Shown: positions 17,979-26,235, counted from the stretch's first letter. The stretch is 64,000 bases of DNA from Agromyces albus (GCF_004134825.1 NZ_SDPN01000005.1:62001-126000), one strand, 5' to 3'. Translations and numbers: made by a program. The notes: generated by a model from the letters alone, not told the origin.

Positions 17979-19106
17979 CTAGCCCTGGATTTCCTCTTCG
18001 GTCCAGTAGCCGCTGTCGACCAGGGTCTCGGTGATGTTGTCCTTGACGACGATCACCGGGTCGAGGAGGAACGACGGCACGACCTTCACGCCGTTGTCGT
18101 AGTCCTCGGTGTTGTTCACCTCGGGCTCCTCGTCGTTCAGGAGGGCGACGGCCATGTCCACGGCCACGACCGCGAGCTCGCGGGTGTCCTTGAAGATGGT
18201 GGCGTACTGCTCACCCGAGTTGATCGCCTTGACCGAGTCGAGCTCGGCGTCCTGGCCGGAGATGATCGGCCATCCTTCGCCGACCGAGTAGCCGGCGTCG
18301 GTGAGTGCCGAGATGATGCCGCGCGAGATGCCGTCGTAGGGCGAGAGCACCGCGTTGACCGTCGAGCCGTCGGAGTAGTTCGCAGTGAGGATGTCCTCCA
18401 TGCGGCTCTGGGCGGTCTCGCCGTCCCAACGGAGCGTCGCGACCTGCTCGATGTCGGTCTGGCCCGACTTCACGACGAGCGTTCCGTCGTCGATGAGCGG
18501 CTGGAGCACGTCCATCGCACCGTCGAAGAAGAAGAACGCGTTGTTGTCGTCGAGCGAGCCCGCGAAGAGCTCGATGTTGAACGGGCCGGCCGGAGCGCCC
18601 TCGATGGGCGTGCCGTCGAGCTCGGTGAGGCCGAGGCCGTTGAGCACCGACCACGCCTGCTGCTGTCCGACGACGAAGTTGTCGAACGAGGCGTAGTAGT
18701 TGACGTTCTCGGTCTCGCGGATGAGGCGGTCGTAGGCGATGACGGGGATGTCAGCGTCAGCGGCATCCTGCAGCACGCTCGTGAGCGTGGTGCCGTCGAT
18801 CGCGGCGATGATCAGGGCCTCAGCACCCTTGGTGATCATGTTCTCGACCTGCGAGACCTGGGTGGGGATGTCGTCCTCTGCGTACTGGAGGTCGACGGTG
18901 TAGCCCTGGTCCTCGAGCTGGGCCTTGACGGCGTCGCCGTCCTGGATCCAGCGCTCCGAGCTCTTGGTGGGCATCGCGACGCCGATGAGGCCGCCGCCGC
19001 CTTCGCCGTCGCCTTCGCCGCCGCCGCCGCCGCCTGCGCACGCCGCGAGCGCGAGCATGGAGCCCGCTGCGAGCGTCGCGAGAAGCACCTTCTTCGTGTT
19101 CTTCAC
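17979..19106 (-). CDS. chvE: Multiple-sugar-binding lipoprotein, ChvE-like
   Basis: 375 residues from the GTG at 19106, chosen for its AAAGGAAA ribosome site and a proper signal peptide ([15 protein letters not shown]). The lipobox is LAAC (Cys at about residue 23), followed by a Gly/Glu linker of about 15 residues. The mature domain begins [19 protein letters not shown], the hallmark of the ChvE/GguA-system binding proteins. It delivers arabinose, galactose or xylose to MmsAB. araD2 lies 136 bp upstream on the same strand. Confidence 0.87.
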   Translation of the reverse strand: MKNTKKVLLATLAAGSMLALAACAGGGGGGEGDGEGGGGLIGVAMPTKSSERWIQDGDAVKAQLEDQGYTVDLQYAEDDIPTQVSQVENMITKGAEALIIAAIDGTTLTSVLQDAADADIPVIAYDRLIRETENVNYYASFDNFVVGQQQAWSVLNGLGLTELDGTPIEGAPAGPFNIELFAGSLDDNNAFFFFDGAMDVLQPLIDDGTLVVKSGQTDIEQVATLRWDGETAQSRMEDILTANYSDGSTVNAVLSPYDGISRGIISALTDAGYSVGEGWPIISGQDAELDSVKAINSGEQYATIFKDTRELAVVAVDMAVALLNDEEPEVNNTEDYDNGVKVVPSFLLDPVIVVKDNITETLVDSGYWTEEEIQG

Positions 19107-19242
19107 GGTGTTTCCTTTCACTGTGTCCGTCTGGACGTCGTTGTCTTGGTGACAGTCGGATGCGGCTGCGTCCATGCCAGCCGTCTCCCTCGCGCCAACC
19201 CGATGGTTGGGGTGCGCAAGCTCCATGTGACCGGGCGATCGT

Positions 19243-20004
19243 TCATCGCCGGTCGACTTTCTTCCGGCGGGCGTCGTTCGACTGCCCGTCTGCGGTCGTC
19301 AGGCGGGCATCGCCCTGCTGCCCGTACACGTTCTGGTACCGGTCGTAGAGCCGGTCGATCGCGTCCTGTGGAATCGGGACCAACGGGCCCGACTCACGAG
19401 CCAGATGCACCGTGCGGGCGACATCCTCGACCATCACGGCCGCCTTCACGGCGTCCTTCGCGTTCGCGCCGATGGTGAACGGGCCGTGGTTCTGCATCAG
19501 CACCGCGCGGGACCGGTGGCCCGTGAGCGTCTCGACGATGCCCTGGCCGATCGAGTCATCGCCGATGATCGCGAACGGACCGACGGGGATCGGCCCGCCG
19601 AACTCGTCGGCCATCGCGGTGATGACGCACGGGATCTCCTCGCCGCGCGACGCCCACGCCGTCGCATACGTGGAGTGCGTGTGCACGACGCCGCCGATCT
19701 CCGGCATGTGCCGGTACACGTAGGCGTGCGCCGCCGTGTCTGACGACGGGGCCCGATCGCTGCCCGGAGTGCCCGGCACCACGTTGCCGTCGAGGTCGCA
19801 CAGGATCATGTTCTCGGGTGCGAGCTCGTCGTACGAGACGCCCGAGGGCTTGATCACGAACAGGTCGGCACCCGGCACGCGGCCCGACACGTTGCCGCCC
19901 GTCCACACGACGAGGCCATACCGGGTCAACTCCCCGTGCAGCCGTGCCACGTCGGCACGCACTCGTGCGATGGCGACCTCGATCTGGGGCCCGAAGGTGC
20001 TCAA
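19243..20004 (-). CDS. araD: L-ribulose-5-phosphate 4-epimerase (copy 2)
   Basis: 253 residues, very similar to copy 1 over its length (GNVSGR, HTHST, QNHGPF and [10 protein letters not shown] all kept). The start is placed at TTG 20004 ([16 protein letters not shown]), behind GGAG with 7-bp spacing, because copy 1 starts at the matching TTG-AGC. A longer form from the ATG at 20109 would add a 35-residue tail with no counterpart in copy 1. The TTG overlaps the TGA of a 25-codon leader. It opens the multiple-sugar transporter unit. Confidence 0.88.
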   Translation of the reverse strand: MSTFGPQIEVAIARVRADVARLHGELTRYGLVVWTGGNVSGRVPGADLFVIKPSGVSYDELAPENMILCDLDGNVVPGTPGSDRAPSSDTAAHAYVYRHMPEIGGVVHTHSTYATAWASRGEEIPCVITAMADEFGGPIPVGPFAIIGDDSIGQGIVETLTGHRSRAVLMQNHGPFTIGANAKDAVKAAVMVEDVARTVHLARESGPLVPIPQDAIDRLYDRYQNVYGQQGDARLTTADGQSNDARRKKVDRR

Positions 20005-20078
20005 CGCACTGCTCCGCAGCTCGCGCTGGACCGGCCGGAACTGCAGCGGCGGTCGTGCGAGGTGGGCGCTGTCAGCAC
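20001..20078 (-). CDS. Putative 25-residue leader peptide coupled to araD2
   Basis: A GTG at 20078 follows the ribosome site GAAGGAG (20084-20090) and opens 25 codons (start VLTAPTSHDRRC, end GAVR). Its TGA at 20001-20003 overlaps the araD2 TTG as TTGA. The block GACGAAGGAGTCYCCGTGC is shared with the araD1 leader. The peptide sequences differ and the leader is 11 codons longer, yet frame and overlap are kept. This points to selection on coupling rather than on the peptide. Confidence 0.55.
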   Translation of the reverse strand: MLTAPTSHDRRCSSGRSSASCGAVR

Positions 20079-20113
20079 GGAGACTCCTTCGTCGATCAGG
20101 TTGGGGCATTCCA

Positions 20114-20181
20114 TGTGACAGTCAATGTGACCGTTCACATGGCGACACTCATGTTAGCCATATGGCCGAAGCTTCTGTCAA
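20114..20181 (-). promoter_or_regulatory. araD2/chvE promoter with TGTGA-type LacI operator
   Basis: TTGACA (minus strand, 20176-20181) and TAACAT (20151-20156) give a 19-bp spacer. Downstream of the -10 lies TGTGACCGTTCACA (20126-20139), a near-perfect LacI-family palindrome with central CG, and a partial copy TGTGACAGTCA starts at 20114. The same half-site occurs upstream of lacI3, so lacI3 is the likely repressor. Confidence 0.62.
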
Positions 20182-20244
20182 CTCCGGGTCGTCACGAATC
20201 GGTAACGACGGAACTTCCGAGCCGAGCGTTCGGCAACGGAGCCG

Positions 20245-21270
20245 TCAGAACGCCGGAGCGCCGGTGGTGCCGCGCACCACGAGTTCCGGCGTGATCGTGC
20301 CGCGGTAGTCGGGCGCTGCGGGGTCGAGGTCGCCGAGGAGCAAGGCCACGCAGCGGCGGCCCAACTCGGCGAAGTCCTGCCGCACGGTCGTGAGCGGCGG
20401 CCAGAAGTGCGCCGCCTCGGGGATGTCGTCGAATCCGACGATCGAGACGTCGCGCGGGATCTCGAGGCCGGCGTCGCGGACGGCGTGCATGAGGCCGAGC
20501 GCCATCTGGTCGTTCGACGAGAAGATCGCCGTGAAGTCGCGTACCGTCAGCAGCTCACGGCCGGCGTGATAGCCGAAGTCGGCCGTCCAGTCGCCGAGGA
20601 TCGGCGCGGTCGTGGGCACGTCCCTGGCGCTCATCTCATCGAGGAAGCCACGCATCCGCGCTTCGGCCTCGATCCAGTCCTGCGGGCCGGTGAGGTGGTA
20701 GATGCTGCGGTGTCCGAGGTCGATGAGGTGCCTCGTCGCCATGCGCGCACCGGCGATCTGGTCGACCGAGAGCGCGTGGTCGGGGTCGCGGGCGGTCGAC
20801 TGGAGCGTCACGTAGGGCACGTCGATCGAGAGCTGCTCGAGCGTGTCGAACACGCGCACCTGCGGGGCGATCACGACGAGGCCCTCGATGCCCTGCGCCG
20901 CGAGATGCGCCAGCCCGTCGGCGATGGAACGCGCATCCGACGACTCGATGTTCGCGGTGCTGACCCAGTAGCCGGCAGCGCGCGCGGCCTCTTCGATCGC
21001 CGCGATGCTCGAGGCGGGGCCGTACCAGGTGCTCGACGCCGAGAGGATTCCGATCGTGCGCGAGCGGCTCGTCACGAGCGCCCGGGCTGCGCGGTTCGGC
21101 TTGTACTGGAGCTCTTCGATCACGTCGAGCACACGTTGCTTCGTCTCTGGACGGATGCTCGGATGGTGGTTGAGCACCCGCGACACCGTCTGGTGCGAGA
21201 CGCCTGCGAGGCGTGCGACATCGCGGATGCTCGGGGCGCGAACCCTCTGCAGTTCCTCCGTCACGGGCAC
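20245..21270 (-). CDS. LacI family transcriptional regulator (lacI3)
   Basis: 341 residues. The helix-turn-helix is IRDVARLAGVSHQTVSRVLN (about residues 15-34). The sensor domain has SIVGFDDIPEAAHFWPPLTTVRQDF and SVDQIAGARMATRHLIDLGH. The recognition helix matches lacI1 and lacI2, but the operators around it are TGTGA-type rather than AGCGCT-type. It lies just upstream of the araD2-chvE-mmsA-mmsB unit on the same strand and probably represses that unit and itself in the absence of sugar. Confidence 0.9.
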   Translation of the reverse strand: MPVTEELQRVRAPSIRDVARLAGVSHQTVSRVLNHHPSIRPETKQRVLDVIEELQYKPNRAARALVTSRSRTIGILSASSTWYGPASSIAAIEEAARAAGYWVSTANIESSDARSIADGLAHLAAQGIEGLVVIAPQVRVFDTLEQLSIDVPYVTLQSTARDPDHALSVDQIAGARMATRHLIDLGHRSIYHLTGPQDWIEAEARMRGFLDEMSARDVPTTAPILGDWTADFGYHAGRELLTVRDFTAIFSSNDQMALGLMHAVRDAGLEIPRDVSIVGFDDIPEAAHFWPPLTTVRQDFAELGRRCVALLLGDLDPAAPDYRGTITPELVVRGTTGAPAF

Positions 21271-21289
21271 CTTCGATCGATTTCGGCAT

Positions 21290-21369
21290 GTTCACGGTCA
21301 CACACGCCGGCCTGACCATTATGCACACTTCCGAACGGAATGTGACTGTCACAGATGTGACGTCACATC
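21290..21369 (-). promoter_or_regulatory. lacI3 promoter region with three TGTGA-type operators
   Basis: Three dyads lie here: GATGTGACGTCACATC (21354-21369, perfect 16 bp), TGTGACTGTCACA (21341-21353) and a looser TGTTCACGGTCACA (from about 21289). A CATAAT -10 (minus strand, 21318-21323) lies between the last two. Their match to the araD2 operator suggests autoregulation by lacI3. Confidence 0.6.
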
Positions 21370-21373
21370 GGCG

Positions 21374-22837
21374 CTATGAGCCGGCGGATGCCCCGGCGCT
21401 CGGCCGCACGCGCTGCGCGAGCACGACCGCCACCACCGCGATGGCCACGCTGACGGCGAACTCCGCCGTGAACGCCCCGCCCACGACGGCGCTTGCCGCG
21501 AGTGCCGTGATCGCGAGCGCGACGGATGCCCCGAGCGACTCGCCGATCGAGAGCGCCGCACTGTTGAACCCTTGCGACGACACGGGCGAGAGGCTCAGCA
21601 CCGCCACCGAGAAGCGCGGGTACATGAAGCCCATCGCGCCGCCCGCGAGGGTCCACGCGGCGAAGGCGATGAACGGCGAGAGCATGAATGCCGCGACGAG
21701 GAGCACGACGACGAGCGACACGGCGAGGAGCCCGGCTCCGATCTGCACCGATTGCGTGTTCGACACCCGGTCGCCGAGGCGGCCCTGCAGCCAGGAGGCC
21801 GCCGCCCAGGAGACGCCAGCGCCGGTGAGCACTGCGCCCGCAAGGCTCGGCGAGAACTCGTACCGCTCGATGAAGAGGTACGGCAGGTAGATCTCAGAGC
21901 CGAAGAACGCACCCGCGACGATGAGCCGCAGCAGCACTGTAGCGGGCATGCCCCGCGCGGCACGCAACGTGCCCGCGGGCATGAGAGGGCGCACCGCAAC
22001 CACGACGAGGCCGATCGACAGCACTGCGATGATCCAGCGCCACGGCTCGGGGAACTCCTTCGAGAGCGCGAGTGCGAGGGCGGCGACCGCCGTGAGCACC
22101 GACCAGCCGACCCGGCCGAGACTCCAGCGCACCGTGGGATCGCCCTGCACCTGGTCGCGCACGCGCAGGATCGGCGGCAGCATCATCGCGGCCGCGGGCA
22201 GCATGAGCCCGATCACGCCGAGGAACACCCAGTGCCAGCTCACGGCCTCGGCGACGACGCCGGCGAGCGCCGGGCCGATGATCGACGGGATGACCCACGC
22301 CGCCGCGAACCCCGCGAACACGCGCGCCCGAAGCGCTTCGGGATACACCCGCGCCACGATGACGTAGAGCGGCACGATCACGGCGGCGCCGCTCAAGCCG
22401 TGCACGAAACGGCCGACGATGAACACGCCCATGTCGGCCGCCGTGCCCGCGATCAGCAGGCCGATCACGAAGAGCAGCGCCGAGACGACAAGCGACGGCA
22501 ACGGCCCCGACCGGTCGGTCCAGTTGCCGGCGAGCACCATGCCGATGATGCCGGCCGCGAGCGGCACGGCGAACGCGAGGGCGAAGAACTCCACGCCGTC
22601 GAGGTCGCGGGCGACGAGGGGCATCACGGTGGTGACCGCCATCGCCTCGAACGCCGCGAGGAAGATCAGCGAGAACATGCCGATCGACAGCCACCGGTAG
22701 GGCAGGGAGAGCGGGCCGCTGTCGCGGCCCGAGCGCGTCGACGGTTCGGTCGCGCCGGTCTGCGAAAATCGCTCGGCGTCGTCGAGGTCGCCGAGCTCAG
22801 CCGCGCGCGGGTTCGGCTCCGTCATCGGTTCACTCAC
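21374..22837 (-). CDS. MFS transporter (drug/metabolite efflux type)
   Basis: 487 residues, with about 12-14 hydrophobic segments starting at about residue 47. GRFVHGLSGAAVIVPLYVIVARVYPEALRARVFAG is the region of motif A/B. A conserved Asp-Arg (GNWTDRSG) sits in the loop 2-3 motif. Substrate unknown; the family is best known for proton-driven export. The promoter carries a MerR-type 19-bp spacer dyad, so expression is probably induced by a metal, oxidant or drug through a regulator encoded elsewhere. The neighbouring aldo/keto reductase is a separate unit. Confidence 0.85.
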   Translation of the reverse strand: MSEPMTEPNPRAAELGDLDDAERFSQTGATEPSTRSGRDSGPLSLPYRWLSIGMFSLIFLAAFEAMAVTTVMPLVARDLDGVEFFALAFAVPLAAGIIGMVLAGNWTDRSGPLPSLVVSALLFVIGLLIAGTAADMGVFIVGRFVHGLSGAAVIVPLYVIVARVYPEALRARVFAGFAAAWVIPSIIGPALAGVVAEAVSWHWVFLGVIGLMLPAAAMMLPPILRVRDQVQGDPTVRWSLGRVGWSVLTAVAALALALSKEFPEPWRWIIAVLSIGLVVVAVRPLMPAGTLRAARGMPATVLLRLIVAGAFFGSEIYLPYLFIERYEFSPSLAGAVLTGAGVSWAAASWLQGRLGDRVSNTQSVQIGAGLLAVSLVVVLLVAAFMLSPFIAFAAWTLAGGAMGFMYPRFSVAVLSLSPVSSQGFNSAALSIGESLGASVALAITALAASAVVGGAFTAEFAVSVAIAVVAVVLAQRVRPSAGASAGS

Positions 22838-22844
22838 TCGAACG

Positions 22845-22875
22845 ACGCTAGGACTTCAACCGAACTTGAGGTCAA
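22845..22875 (-). promoter_or_regulatory. MerR-family-type promoter of the MFS gene (19-bp spacer with dyad)
   Basis: On the minus strand the -35 is TTGACC (22870-22875) and the -10 is TAGCGT (22845-22850), separated by 19 bp. The spacer holds the imperfect dyad at 22853-22872 (plus strand ACTTCAACCGAACTTGAGGT), which resembles SoxR/MerR boxes (CCTCAAG...CTTGAGG). Over-long spacers with a central dyad are the hallmark of MerR-activated promoters. Confidence 0.6.
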
Positions 22876-22896
22876 CCGATGCGAGCACATCGGTGC

Positions 22897-23727
22897 TCAG
22901 AACTCCTCATGCGTGTCGGGGTCGCCGCCCCAGAGGCGTCCGCGCGCGAGCGACGAGATCGCCTCGACCTCGTCATTGGAGAGCTCGAACCCGAACACGT
23001 CGATGTTCTCGCGTTGGCGTGCGGCATCCGACGACTTCGGAATCGGAATGGCCTCGAGCTCGATGTGCCATCGCAGCACCGTCTGCGCGGGCGTGACCTG
23101 GTGCTCGGCCGCGATCGCGGTGACGACGGGCTCGGCGAGCAGTTCGCGGCCCTTCGCGAGCGGGGTCCAGCTCTCGGTGCGGATCTCGTGCTCGTCGTGG
23201 AAGGCGCGCAGCTCGGCCTGGGGCAGGTAGGGGTGCAGCTCGACCTGGTTCACGACAGGGGTGACGCCGGTCTCGTCGATGAGTCTCGTGAGCATCGACG
23301 GCGTGAAGTTCGAGACGCCGATCGAGCGCACGAGACCCTTCTCCCGCAGGGAGATCATCGCCCGCCAGCTCTGGAGGTACTTGTCGACGCGCGGCAGCGG
23401 CCAGTGGATGAGGTAGAGGTCGACCCAATCGAGGTCGAGGCGGGAGCGGGACTGCTCGAAGCTCGCGAGCGTCTCGTCGAAGCCGTGATGACGGCCCGGG
23501 AGCTTCGTCGTGATGACGAGGTCGCTGCGGTCGACGCCCGAGCGACGGATCGCCTCGCCGACCTCTTCTTCGTTGCCGTAGTTGTAGGCCGTGTCGACGA
23601 GCCGATAGCCGGCGTTGATGCCCGCGGTGATCGCGTGGATGCCCGTCTGGTCGTTCAACCCGAAGGTTCCGAGGCCGATGGCCGGAATCGAGTTGCCGTC
23701 GCGAAGGGCGTACGCGGGAGCAGTCAT
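22897..23727 (-). CDS. Aldo/keto reductase
   Basis: 276 residues from the ATG at 23727; an in-frame GTG 18 bp upstream is possible. The AKR tetrad is visible: Asp and Tyr in LVDTAYNYGNE, Lys in VITTKLPGRHH, and His in LYLIHWPLP. The C-terminal NADPH-binding stretch is IPIPKSSDAARQRENIDVFGF. It resembles the 2,5-diketo-D-gluconate reductase-like AKR group. The substrate is probably a small aldehyde or keto-sugar. It starts a little upstream of the cyclase stop, on the same strand. Confidence 0.9.
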   Translation of the reverse strand: MTAPAYALRDGNSIPAIGLGTFGLNDQTGIHAITAGINAGYRLVDTAYNYGNEEEVGEAIRRSGVDRSDLVITTKLPGRHHGFDETLASFEQSRSRLDLDWVDLYLIHWPLPRVDKYLQSWRAMISLREKGLVRSIGVSNFTPSMLTRLIDETGVTPVVNQVELHPYLPQAELRAFHDEHEIRTESWTPLAKGRELLAEPVVTAIAAEHQVTPAQTVLRWHIELEAIPIPKSSDAARQRENIDVFGFELSNDEVEAISSLARGRLWGGDPDTHEEF

Positions 23728-23769
23728 TGTTCCATCCTCACCCACCCACGCGGTTGATGCCAGCAGGCA

Positions 23770-23790
23770 CCGCCCGCGCGGCGTGGGCGG
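23770..23790 (-). terminator. Short GC hairpin after the cyclase gene
   Basis: CCGCCC (23770-23775) pairs with GGGCGG (23785-23790), directly beyond the cyclase stop codon at 23791. No T-run follows. It probably marks the end of the permease-cyclase unit. Confidence 0.4.
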
Positions 23791-24732
23791 CTAGGAGGCG
23801 GGTACCTCCGCGAACGCCCGCACCGGGAACGTGCCGAAGCCCTCGACCCGCGGCGGCACCGCGGTGAAGCTCGCGCCGCGCACCGGCACCCGATCGAGCG
23901 CCGTGAGGTGCTCCACGACGTGGATGCCGGCCTCGAGCAGGATCGAGTGCGCCGGCCGCTCGCCGCCGCTCTCGGTGTCGTCGATGTTGAGCGCGTCGAT
24001 GCCCACGATGAGCACGCCGACGTCGGCGAGGTGCTGCGCGCCCGCCTCGGTGAGGAACGGCGACCCGTGGAGGTACTCGGGCCGGCCGAAGTGGCGGCTC
24101 CAGCCGGTGTGCAGCAGCACGGCCGTGCCCGCGAGTTCACGGTCGAAGAAGACCTCGGCCGGGATGCCGCGGCTCGAGGCATCCGTCATCCGGAAGACCT
24201 CGGCGGGCACGCCCACGAGCGTGTCGAGCTCGAGGCTCGCGAGGTCGCCGCCGCTCTCGTAGCGGTGGAACGGGCTGTCGAGGTAGGTGCCGGTGTTGCC
24301 GATCATCGTGATGATGTCCATCGCGAACTCGGTGCCGGGCGCGTAGACGCCGCGCGAGGCCTCACGCGTGAGGTGCGGCGTGATCGTGGGCGAGGGCAGG
24401 CCCGGGTAGGTGACGAGTCCCGCACGGATCGTATGGCTGAGGTCGACGAGTTCGCCGCGACGAGCGGCCGGGACTGCGGATGCCGCGGCTGCGGCGCCCA
24501 CGCCGTCGCCGCCCACGCTGCGCGAGCCGCGGTGGGCCTCCTCGACGATCTCGAGGTTCGCGAGCTCGACGCGGCCCACGAGCGCGAGCCCGAGATGGCG
24601 CACGAGGAGCTCGGCGATCTCGGCTTCGGTGACGCTCGCCGACGGCAGGTCGAGGCGGAAGCCGTGGGCGCGCAGCCCGCCCCCGTTCACGAACTCGATC
24701 TCCGCGTCGAAACGGGCGCGGTACTCGGTCAC
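23791..24732 (-). CDS. Cyclase family protein (KynB-like fold) with altered metal motif
   Basis: 313 residues from the GTG at 24732, which overlaps the permease stop (GTGA) and has a GAGGAG site. Residues 1-70 form a separate N-terminal region (EFVNGGGLRAHGFRLD). The cyclase/kynurenine formamidase domain starts at LVDLSHTIRAG (about residue 95). The canonical HxGTHxDxPxH motif reads NTGTYLDSPFH (146-156), so two metal-binding His are replaced by Asn and Tyr. A subgroup of cyclase-family proteins shares this. It may act on a compound brought in by the coupled permease; the reaction is unknown. Confidence 0.82.
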   Translation of the reverse strand: MTEYRARFDAEIEFVNGGGLRAHGFRLDLPSASVTEAEIAELLVRHLGLALVGRVELANLEIVEEAHRGSRSVGGDGVGAAAAASAVPAARRGELVDLSHTIRAGLVTYPGLPSPTITPHLTREASRGVYAPGTEFAMDIITMIGNTGTYLDSPFHRYESGGDLASLELDTLVGVPAEVFRMTDASSRGIPAEVFFDRELAGTAVLLHTGWSRHFGRPEYLHGSPFLTEAGAQHLADVGVLIVGIDALNIDDTESGGERPAHSILLEAGIHVVEHLTALDRVPVRGASFTAVPPRVEGFGTFPVRAFAEVPAS

Positions 24733-26177
24733 TCGGTCTCCTCTGCGGTTGCGGATGCTGCGGCGGAAGCGCCCACCGGCACGCGCGGGCGCGCGTCGTC
24801 GACGGGGTCGGGCATGGGCTGTGCTGCGGCATCCGCTCGCCAGCTGCGGCCGCGCCGGACGCGGCGCACGACGGTCACGATCACCGCAGCGACCGCCAGC
24901 ACGAGCGGCACCACGAGGTTCGCCCACGCGAGCACGAGGAGGCCGGCCGTCATCACGGTGGCGATCACGGCGAGCCACCAGCCGAAGCTCCACCGGCGCA
25001 GCAGGAGCGTCGCCGCGACCATGCCGAGGGCGTAGATCGCGACCATGTTGCTCGTGTGGATGAGGATGAAGCCCGTGAGGTCGAGGTCGTTCAGCAGCAT
25101 GAGGCCGAAGTACACGATGATGAGCACGCCCGTGAGCGCGAGGGAGCGACGCGGGATCTCGCCGTCGGCCGCGCCCTTCGCGAAGAACCGGGGCAGGTCG
25201 CCGTCGCGGCCGAGCGCGGCCCCGAGCTTGCCGAAGGCCGGCAGGTAGGCGTTCATCACGCCGAACGTGACGATCGCGGCGACGATCGCGATGAGCACCG
25301 GCCCGACGCCGGGCATCGTGGTCTCGACGAGGTCGACGAGCGGCGCTTGGCCATTGCCGGCACGGTCGCCGAGCACGGCAACGGTGACGAACTGCAGCGC
25401 GAGGTAGCCGACGCCGACGACGACGATCGCGATGCCCGTGGCGAGCGGGATGGTGCGCCGAGGGTTCTTGAACTCGCCCGCGATGTGGGTGCCGACCTCC
25501 CATCCGGCGAACGCCCAGACGAACAGGCTGATCGCGAGGCCGACACCGGTCCAGCCATTGGGCAGGAACGGCTCGAAGTTCGAGGCGTCGACCGCCGGGA
25601 ACGTGACGGCCACGACTCCGACGACGACCGAGATCAGCAAGCCCGTGAGCACGAACTGCACCCACCCGGCCACGCGCACGCCGAACCAGTTCGCGATGAA
25701 CGGCGGCACGAAGACCGCGAAGCCGATGATCGGCACGGCGGAACGGTCGACCCCCAGCACGGCGACCACGTATTCGCCACCGAGGATCGCGAGCACGGGC
25801 GCGCCCACGCACACGCCGAAGAAGAACCAGTACCCGGTCATGCGCGCGGCGGTGCCGCCGAGGGCGCGCCGCACGAAGCTCGCCACTCCCCCGGCATCGG
25901 GATAGCGCGCGGCGAGCGCGGCGAACGTGCCGGCGAGCGGGATCGAGAGCACGAGCACCGCAGCCACCGCGAGGATCGACGCCGGGCCGGCCGCGGCGGC
26001 CGCGAGCCCGGGCAGCACGAGGATGCCGGTGCCGAGCACGCTTCCGATGTAGAGCGCGGTGCCCTGGCCGAGGCCGAGGGTGCCGCCGTGCGCCTTCGCA
26101 CCGTCGGTGGCGGGAGCTATGGTGCCAGCTGCGGCGGTGGCGGACTGATTCGAGGTCACCCGCTCACTCTGCCGCAC
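24729..26177 (-). CDS. APC superfamily amino acid/polyamine permease
   Basis: 482 residues with about 12 membrane segments. TM1 holds the family motif GSVLGTGILVLPGLAA (about residues 44-59), the unwound substrate-binding helix. FVWAFAGWEVGTHIAGEFKNPRRTIPLA is the conserved TM6-TM7 region with the usual Glu and Pro-Arg. The start is the GTG at 26177 or another GTG 18 bp downstream. The stop overlaps the cyclase start by 4 bp, so the two are co-translated. An inverted repeat at 26196-26230 probably controls it. Confidence 0.88.
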   Translation of the reverse strand: MRQSERVTSNQSATAAAGTIAPATDGAKAHGGTLGLGQGTALYIGSVLGTGILVLPGLAAAAAGPASILAVAAVLVLSIPLAGTFAALAARYPDAGGVASFVRRALGGTAARMTGYWFFFGVCVGAPVLAILGGEYVVAVLGVDRSAVPIIGFAVFVPPFIANWFGVRVAGWVQFVLTGLLISVVVGVVAVTFPAVDASNFEPFLPNGWTGVGLAISLFVWAFAGWEVGTHIAGEFKNPRRTIPLATGIAIVVVGVGYLALQFVTVAVLGDRAGNGQAPLVDLVETTMPGVGPVLIAIVAAIVTFGVMNAYLPAFGKLGAALGRDGDLPRFFAKGAADGEIPRRSLALTGVLIIVYFGLMLLNDLDLTGFILIHTSNMVAIYALGMVAATLLLRRWSFGWWLAVIATVMTAGLLVLAWANLVVPLVLAVAAVIVTVVRRVRRGRSWRADAAAQPMPDPVDDARPRVPVGASAAASATAEETE

Positions 26178-26195
26178 CTCACCGACATTTGACGA

Positions 26196-26230
26196 TGGCA
26201 GGATTGACAGCGTTCGTCAATATCCTGCCA
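26196..26230. promoter_or_regulatory. 35-bp inverted repeat upstream of the permease-cyclase unit
   Basis: TGGCAGGA (26196-26203) and TTGAC (26204-26208) are mirrored by GTCAA (26216-26220) and TCCTGCCA (26223-26230), with a 7-nt centre and a 2-nt offset. It lies between the SPFH stop (26236) and the permease start (26177). It could be an operator for the permease or a terminator for the SPFH gene. The lack of a T-run favours the operator reading. Confidence 0.5.
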
Positions 26231-26235
26231 CCGTC

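Noticed and set aside
20005-20109. N-terminal 35-residue extension of AraD2 from an upstream ATG
   Set aside because: The extension has no counterpart in AraD1, lacks a good ribosome site, and starts just beside the operator; the TTG start is conserved in both copies.
23791-25812. Apparent fusion of a long Arg-rich region to the cyclase
   Set aside because: The extra 360 codons are the wrong frame of the APC permease; the real cyclase starts at the GTG overlapping the permease stop.
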